DNA of 64,000 bases, from assembly GCA_002368355.1 (NCBI GenBank), contig AP018281.1, positions 2,170,001 through 2,234,000 on the forward strand, in the 5' to 3' direction. This stretch comes from Chondrocystis sp. NIES-4102 (GTDB lineage Bacteria; Cyanobacteriota; Cyanobacteriia; Cyanobacteriales; Xenococcaceae). The notes beneath the pieces were generated by a model that saw only the letters and a program-made list of their open reading frames with translations, was not told where the DNA came from and made no database searches. Positions 58,917 to 64,000 of this stretch are shown one piece after another. A program made the position numbers and the translations under genes. How positions within the stretch are numbered: the first letter of the stretch is position 1; each line of letters begins with the position of its first letter.

Positions 58917-59030
58917 GGAAGGAGTGTTAAGTATTGTTTTTCTAGATTTTAAGTCTGACGATAAGGGATTTATCAAGGGAATTGGGATTAAAACGTTAAG
59001 ATAATTTTGTACCACTATCTTTAACCACCT

Positions 59031-60077
59031 ATGGCTCAAATTCCTTCCTTAGCTATTACTCTGGGTGATCCTGCGGGAATTGGTGGCGAAATTATTCTCA
59101 AGGCTTTATTGGATCGAAATCTAACTAGTAGATGCGATCTGATGGTTATTGGTAATCGTCATCTGTTGCAAACTACCTATGAACATCTATTACAAAATAG
59201 CTCATTAACCGAGCAGGATTTAGTAGATCCCAATACAATATCAGTCTTAGATATTCCCTCAGAATCTAAAATAACATTTGGTCAGGGGGATGCGGTTAGT
59301 GGTGATTTTAGTTTTCGCTGTTTAGAAAGGGCGATCGCTCTTACCCTTGAGGGTAAATTTCAAGGTATTGTTACAGCACCTATTGCTAAATCTCTTTGGA
59401 AAGCAGCAGGACATGATTATCCAGGTCAAACGGAAGTCCTAGCCCAAAAGGCAGGGGTAGATAAGTTTGGGATGATGTTTGTTGGCAAGTCGCCCCATAC
59501 AGGCTGGATGCTACGCAGTTTGCTGGCTACTACCCATATACCCTTAGCAGCAGTTTCTCAAGCTTTAACACCGCAATTAATGTCGCTGAAGCTAGATTTA
59601 TTAATACAATGCCTTCAAGATGATTTTGGCATAGAAAAACCCGAAATAGCGATCGCTGGTTTAAATCCCCATAGTGGCGAAGCAGGACAATTAGGCACAG
59701 AAGAACAAGATTGGCTTTTGGACTGGTTAGATCAAGCCCAAGCAACCTATCCCCAAGTAAAATTAGTTGGTTTAATTCCCCCCGATACTATGTGGGTCAA
59801 ACCAGGTCAGGCTTGGTATGGTAATGTTAAGGTAGCACCCCATACTGCAGATGCTTATTTAGCTTTGTATCATGATCAAGGCTTAATTCCCGTTAAGTTA
59901 ATGGCATTTGATCAGGCAATTAATACTACCATTGGACTACCATTTATCCGTACTTCCCCCGATCACGGCACAGCTTTTGATATTGCAGGAAAAGGAATAG
60001 CTAACGCTAGTAGTATGAAATCTGCCATTGATTTAGCTATTGAAATTAGTCAACAAAGAATTATATGTGACTCGTAA
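59031..60077 (+). CDS. pdxA: 4-hydroxythreonine-4-phosphate dehydrogenase PdxA
   Basis: The 348-aa protein begins [20 protein letters not shown], the PdxA start, and contains [30 protein letters not shown] and the metal-binding [14 protein letters not shown]. It oxidises 4-phosphohydroxy-L-threonine in pyridoxal phosphate synthesis. Some cyanobacteria also have relatives acting elsewhere, but the motifs fit PdxA well. It is convergent with the DUF262 gene, whose stop is two bases away. Confidence 0.93.
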   Translation: MAQIPSLAITLGDPAGIGGEIILKALLDRNLTSRCDLMVIGNRHLLQTTYEHLLQNSSLTEQDLVDPNTISVLDIPSESKITFGQGDAVSGDFSFRCLERAIALTLEGKFQGIVTAPIAKSLWKAAGHDYPGQTEVLAQKAGVDKFGMMFVGKSPHTGWMLRSLLATTHIPLAAVSQALTPQLMSLKLDLLIQCLQDDFGIEKPEIAIAGLNPHSGEAGQLGTEEQDWLLDWLDQAQATYPQVKLVGLIPPDTMWVKPGQAWYGNVKVAPHTADAYLALYHDQGLIPVKLMAFDQAINTTIGLPFIRTSPDHGTAFDIAGKGIANASSMKSAIDLAIEISQQRIICDS

Positions 60078-60079
60078 AC

Positions 60080-62449
60080 TTAAGACTCGTTTATATAGTA
60101 GGAGAGTTTTTGATCTAATCTTTGTTGGGCTTCTATTAGTGATTCGTAAACTTCACATTCGTCTGTATTGCGATCGCTCACCCTATTTTCTTTGGCAAAT
60201 CCATCTGGATGTCGAAAATAGCTGATAAGGTCAATTCCAAGATTACTATTTTGAAACAGTAAAACAGGTAACATCTCTTCATTGGCAACATAAAATCCAA
60301 ACTTTTCTAGGGCTGCGTCTGCGACCTCTTCACCAATTAAATCAGATCCTGCAAGGGTAATTATAGTGTTGGGAAAGATCATTGCGTTGAGAAAAATTTC
60401 ATCAAGGGCATACCAATCTTCTGGCTTGGCTAATTTAGTTAGTTTCGTCCAAGTAGTTTCTTTATAATTTAGTAAACTTAAAAAACAAGGAAGTAGGCGA
60501 TATTCTGAAGACCATTTATCTTTATTTTGGGTTAACAGCATTTGAAAATACCAACCGCGCCGACATTCACGCAAAAGTATACTAAATTGTTCTTGATAGT
60601 CGTTTTTTTGCCAATGAATTAATTTAATAGGTTCTGGATATATTGATTGACATAATTTAACTATTTCTGGACTCATGTGGGCAAAGCCATCTGGGGCATA
60701 GGGTTCTGGATCAGGTAAGATATTCTTATTAATAGTTTCACTTTCTTTTAGTTGCCAAATTTTCTTTAATTGTTCAACTAAATCTTTGTGTCTAGCTTGT
60801 ACTATTGCTGGTGTCCATTCCTGCGTTTCTATAACTTTAGTAGTTAAGGCAAATGTAGTTACAGGTATATTAAAATATTCTTCTTTTTTTATCTTAAAAT
60901 CATAATTACTAGCAGCACTATTTTTATTACGGGAAAGTAATACTAAATTTCCTAGACAGTGTAAATATTTTGCTTTTTCTTCTTTAGAAAACCATTTGTT
61001 CCATTCACTATCTGGTTTAGGATTTTGAGGTAAAACGTGTTCGATGCTAATTTTTTTATATGTATCGTAATTGGGAGGGTTATCAGAAATAGAACTATCA
61101 AGTCGCAGAAGGATATAAAGGCTAATGTTTTTTGTTTTATAGGTATTATAGATATCCCCGTTAAGGCGATCGCATATTTCTTGTTGTTCTTTAACACTTA
61201 ATTGTAGGGGTGAATCTAAACTAGATAAATCACCGTCACTGATAATTAATTTAATTATGTCTGTATAGCGTTTAAGACGTTTATCGATATTATATTTTAG
61301 AATTGTTAAACCAGCAGCCAATCGTTCAAAAGAAGTAAAGAATTCAAGCAATTTTTCTGGTTCATGACGGTATTTAGTTAGATAAAGAATTGCTGGAGGA
61401 ATCCAATCAGAATTACCTGTCCTTTCTAGCCAACGGAATAATTGATTTATTTCCGAGCTATGAATATCGCTAGCATAATTATAGTTTTTAAGATTATCTA
61501 AAGCTTGAGCATAAGGTTCTATAACATTATTAATTATATGGCGTGAATCCTTATTTGATTCTTTTAATAATACATAATCGCGGAAACTTTTTAAAACCGA
61601 TGATTCTAATTTCTTCTGAGCATAAATCATCCGAATATGAGAAAAAAGTTCGATAAAATTATTTCTACCTAATTGTTCTTCTATATTTTCCCATTTACGA
61701 GTATATTTTTCTTCTTCATCCTTAGATATTTTACCAATTATATCGGCTTTCAAAATATCTGTAATCGATAGATCCAAACCGCGATCATTGAGGACGGAAA
61801 AGATTTTATACGCGGAATCAAAATCAGGTGTATGAACAATAACTAAATAACAATGTTGTAGAATAAATTGGGTTAAACGAACTTTTTGAGATTCTTCAGG
61901 TAAATCTTGAGCAATTTTATTAAGTAGAAAATGGCTATTCTCAATAATATTACGTTGGCTATCGGAAACAGTGTTTAAGTTTATTTGATTAAGTTGTTTA
62001 AGACCATCGGAATGCTGAATATACTTATAAAAAAACTCTCGGTCGCGTTCTCTTAAATTTAATCTGGGACGAGCATCAGTACCTGCAAATATAGATGACG
62101 GTTGACAAATATATGTACTCAATGAATCAGCATCAGTTTTAAGAAGCTCTCTTAATACAGCAAATAAAATTGTTAAAGTTGTTAACCTTTGTTGTCCATC
62201 AATAACTTCAGAATCTGGTTTGTCACTCTGCTTAATTAAAACAATATTACCTAAAAAATAGGGAGATATTTTTTCAATATCTGTCGTCGATTTATCTCCC
62301 AGTGCATCAATTAAATCTGTTAATAATTGTTCCGTTTGTTCAATTGTCCAAGCGTAGGGACGTTGATAATTAGGAATATTAAATATAAAATCGTCGCTGA
62401 GTACCTTTTTAATAGGATAACCAGCCCCTGAAATTTCTATTGCTGCCAT
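60080..62449 (-). CDS. DUF262/HNH (GmrSD-like) protein, probable type IV restriction or nucleic-acid sensor
   Basis: The protein is 789 aa from the ATG at 62449 (an upstream ATG at 62500 adds 17 residues; MAAIEISGAGYPI looks like the natural start). An N-terminal DUF262 domain has IPNYQRPYAW and VIDGQQRLTTL, the ParB-like nucleotide-binding motif. In the middle is a DUF1524-type HNH region: SIEHVLPQNPKPDSEW then LHCLGNLVLLSRNKNSAAS. The last 200 residues (from IVKLCQSIYPEPI) are another domain I do not recognise. GmrS and GmrD are fused here, as in many such proteins that cut modified phage DNA. No partner gene is adjacent. Confidence 0.88.
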   Translation of the reverse strand: MAAIEISGAGYPIKKVLSDDFIFNIPNYQRPYAWTIEQTEQLLTDLIDALGDKSTTDIEKISPYFLGNIVLIKQSDKPDSEVIDGQQRLTTLTILFAVLRELLKTDADSLSTYICQPSSIFAGTDARPRLNLRERDREFFYKYIQHSDGLKQLNQINLNTVSDSQRNIIENSHFLLNKIAQDLPEESQKVRLTQFILQHCYLVIVHTPDFDSAYKIFSVLNDRGLDLSITDILKADIIGKISKDEEEKYTRKWENIEEQLGRNNFIELFSHIRMIYAQKKLESSVLKSFRDYVLLKESNKDSRHIINNVIEPYAQALDNLKNYNYASDIHSSEINQLFRWLERTGNSDWIPPAILYLTKYRHEPEKLLEFFTSFERLAAGLTILKYNIDKRLKRYTDIIKLIISDGDLSSLDSPLQLSVKEQQEICDRLNGDIYNTYKTKNISLYILLRLDSSISDNPPNYDTYKKISIEHVLPQNPKPDSEWNKWFSKEEKAKYLHCLGNLVLLSRNKNSAASNYDFKIKKEEYFNIPVTTFALTTKVIETQEWTPAIVQARHKDLVEQLKKIWQLKESETINKNILPDPEPYAPDGFAHMSPEIVKLCQSIYPEPIKLIHWQKNDYQEQFSILLRECRRGWYFQMLLTQNKDKWSSEYRLLPCFLSLLNYKETTWTKLTKLAKPEDWYALDEIFLNAMIFPNTIITLAGSDLIGEEVADAALEKFGFYVANEEMLPVLLFQNSNLGIDLISYFRHPDGFAKENRVSDRNTDECEVYESLIEAQQRLDQKLSYYINES

Positions 62450-62600
62450 GTTTTTTTTGAGAAATCTAAACTTCTTTGCGTCTATAAATAGATTTCCCAA
62501 AATTAAATTTAACTAAACATCAATGTAGTAAATACTAGATACTTTTTGAGCTTCTTAGCTATTAGCTTTTAGCTTTAACTACTCCTACTACCAGACTCGT

Positions 62601-62708
62601 TACTCTCATTGTCCCCTTGTGGGATTACTCTCATTGTCCCCTTGTGGGATTACTTTTTACTTCCCTACCTCCTGACTCCTGTCTCCTGACTCCTGTCTCC
62701 TGACTCCT
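62601..62708. repeat. Short tandem repeats in the gap after the DUF262 gene start
   Basis: A 25-bp unit (TACTCTCATTGTCCCCTTGT plus GGGAT) occurs twice head-to-tail at 62601-62650, then CTCCTGACTCCTGT-like units follow to 62708. The latter are the reverse complement of the GAGTCAGGAG units at 44440-44462. Nothing else is seen in the 290-bp gap. Confidence 0.8.
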
Positions 62709-62790
62709 AATATTAAGGTTTGGGAATAAGATAATTGTCAATTAATATTACCTACCCCCAGTCACCGTTTAACACTAATCCATATTTCAA

Positions 62791-63183
62791 TTACTTTTTA
62801 GTAATTTTAGGACTAGGTTTGCTAGCACTTTTTCTACGGCTAGAACTATTATCTGTCTGATCACGACTGCTATCATCATCAGCTTTATTAGCTGTATCGT
62901 CGTAAATATCCAAGAAGATTGACTGATTGTGAACTATGGCTGCGGTTTCAACAGTAGTTCTAATTGCTTGAATATTACGACCACCACGACCAAAAACCTT
63001 ACCGCGATCGCTCTGATCAAAAGCTACTCTGAGCCATATCTTTTTGTTATTCTGATTAACTTCAGAATTGATACATAGGGATTGAGGATCACTTAAAAAT
63101 GGTTCGATCAGAAAGCGTACTAATCTCTCATAATCGGGACTAGTAGCTGACTGATCGCCAGATAATGCGCTCTTACTTGGCAT
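62791..63183 (-). CDS. khpA: KH-domain RNA-binding protein (KhpA-like)
   Basis: The protein is 130 aa from the ATG at 63183 (a start at 63195 adds 4 residues). The KH domain has the GxxG loop in [17 protein letters not shown]. The tail of about 35 residues is charged and disordered ([20 protein letters not shown]). KhpA binds structured and small RNAs and, in other bacteria, works with KhpB in cell-size control. The start overlaps the rpsP stop by 11 bp, so translation is coupled. The order ffh-rpsP-khpA is a conserved cluster. Confidence 0.9.
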   Translation of the reverse strand: MPSKSALSGDQSATSPDYERLVRFLIEPFLSDPQSLCINSEVNQNNKKIWLRVAFDQSDRGKVFGRGGRNIQAIRTTVETAAIVHNQSIFLDIYDDTANKADDDSSRDQTDNSSSRRKSASKPSPKITKK

Positions 63184-63424
63184 GAACTTGATCAAAAACT
63201 TGAGCTTTTTTGAGAATATTGCTAACAGTTTCGCTAGGTTGCGCTCCTTGTTCTAGTCGTTTAACGATAGCAGGTACATTGAGTCTAGTCTCATCGGTTC
63301 TAGGATTATAGAATCCTAATTCTTCAATGGGGTGACCATCTCTGCGAGTTTTGCTTTCGATCGCCACGATTCGATAGCTCACTTCTCTTTTTTTACCAAA
63401 ACGCTTTAAACGTAATTTAATCAT
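63173..63424 (-). CDS. rpsP: 30S ribosomal protein S16
   Basis: The 83-aa protein has the S16 signature [20 protein letters not shown] and [10 protein letters not shown]. Length is normal for the family. It assembles on 16S rRNA early in 30S biogenesis. The gene overlaps khpA downstream and follows ffh after 76 bp. Confidence 0.97.
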   Translation of the reverse strand: MIKLRLKRFGKKREVSYRIVAIESKTRRDGHPIEELGFYNPRTDETRLNVPAIVKRLEQGAQPSETVSNILKKAQVFDQVHAK

Positions 63425-63500
63425 AGGTTATTCAAATTTGTTCTTTACGATTGTAATCTATCTAATTTTTCTTTAGGGTATAGTCAGACAATCTATTAGT

Positions 63501-64000
63501 TTACAATGTTCCAAAGCCTTTTTTCTTTTTCTTTTTCTTTTTAGTGCCACCCATTCCAGGCATTCCCATTCCAGGCATTCCCATCCCAGGCATTCCCATC
63601 CCAGGCATTCCCATCCCAGGCATCCCCATCCCAGGCATTCCCATCCCAGGCATTCCTCGACCCATATTCTGCATCATTGAGCGCATTTTAGTAAAGTCTT
63701 GGACTAACTTAGACACATCTTTTTCATCAAATCCTGAACCCTTGGCGACTCGACGACGACGACTAGGAGATTGGGCGAGTAATTCGGGATTGCTTTTTTC
63801 ATCTTTAGTCATGGAGTTAATCATCGACTCAGTACGTTTTAACTGGGTTTCTCCCTTAGCTAAATCTGCACTGCTAATTTTTCCCATCCCAGGAATTAAT
63901 TTAAGAACTCCCCCTAAAGATCCCATATTCTTAAGTAGGCGCATTTGTTTAACAAAGTCGTTAAAGTCAAATTTTGCCTCCATGATTTTAGACTGCATCT
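63501..64000 (-). CDS. ffh: Signal recognition particle protein Ffh, C-terminal part
   Basis: The frame is cut by the window edge; only the M domain is present (KIMEAKFDFNDFVKQMRLL, VLKLIPGMGK, RRRRVAKGSGFDEKDVSKLV). The M domain holds the hydrophobic groove for signal peptides and the 4.5S/6S RNA site. The C-terminus is extended by seven tandem copies of G-M-P-G-M (about 63545-63660), then a lysine-rich end. The missing N-terminal part would be the NG GTPase domain. Confidence 0.95.
   Translation of the reverse strand, partial: MQSKIMEAKFDFNDFVKQMRLLKNMGSLGGVLKLIPGMGKISSADLAKGETQLKRTESMINSMTKDEKSNPELLAQSPSRRRRVAKGSGFDEKDVSKLVQDFTKMRSMMQNMGRGMPGMGMPGMGMPGMGMPGMGMPGMGMPGMGMPGMGGTKKKKKKKKGFGTL

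Noticed and set aside
62601-62650. Second, tiny CRISPR array
   Set aside because: Only two 25-bp units abut directly with no spacer between them; it is a simple tandem duplication.

Overview
The window is cyanobacterial chromosome. It is AT-rich and dotted with the HIP1 palindrome GCGATCGC, and it carries Psb27 (photosystem II assembly), an ARTO-type terminal oxidase and a ModBC fusion. The dispersed GAGTCAGGAG-type and AGCTAAAAGCTA-type intergenic repeats and IS remnants suggest a unicellular or baeocystous lineage (Chroococcales/Pleurocapsales-like); genus cannot be fixed from the sequence alone.

Layout. 1-2650: a membrane-anchored protein (partial), a double-domain histidine phosphatase and a small orphan protein. 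2671-20200: the dominant feature, a complete CRISPR-Cas locus. An operon on the minus strand (cas10d-csc2-csc1-cas3-cas6-cas4-cas1-cas2) runs into a ~230 bp leader and then a very large array of 37-bp repeats (104 repeats, 103 spacers by hand count). A WYL-domain regulator is divergent from the operon. The gene set is type I-D-like, but the HD nuclease sits on Cas3 and is missing from the Cas10d-like large subunit, the reverse of classical I-D. The array holds unusual spacers: an inverted pair, an exact duplicate, a terminator-like spacer, and blocks of a repeat variant.

21000-30100: PrxQ-like peroxiredoxin, PstC/PstA without PstB, IS200/605 and IS630 relics, lactate permease, NAD kinase, an MscS channel, a 46-aa membrane peptide and a VOC protein. 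30385-35720: a two-partner-secretion haemagglutinin gene split by a full-length group II intron; joining the predicted exons restores one 890-codon frame. 35700-38500: molybdate transporter (ModA, ModBC fusion). 38570-44070: a terminal oxidase operon of the CuA-less ARTO class with two DUF2231 membrane proteins and an embedded methyltransferase.

44300-50440: repeat-rich spacer, CBS protein, cysteine synthase, AI-2E family permease, an MBL-like protein, PstB (25 kb from PstCA) and Psb27. 50560-52620: a C5-cytosine methyltransferase convergent with a restriction endonuclease gene that has one in-frame TGA directly before its catalytic ExK. 52630-64000: miaB-lpxB operon, RidA-like protein, TPR/lytic transglycosylase lipoprotein, pdxA, a GmrSD-like DUF262/HNH protein, and the khpA-rpsP-ffh translation/secretion cluster cut by the window edge.

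Defence-related genes (CRISPR-Cas, R-M remnant, GmrSD-like) are spread through housekeeping DNA rather than clustered in one island.
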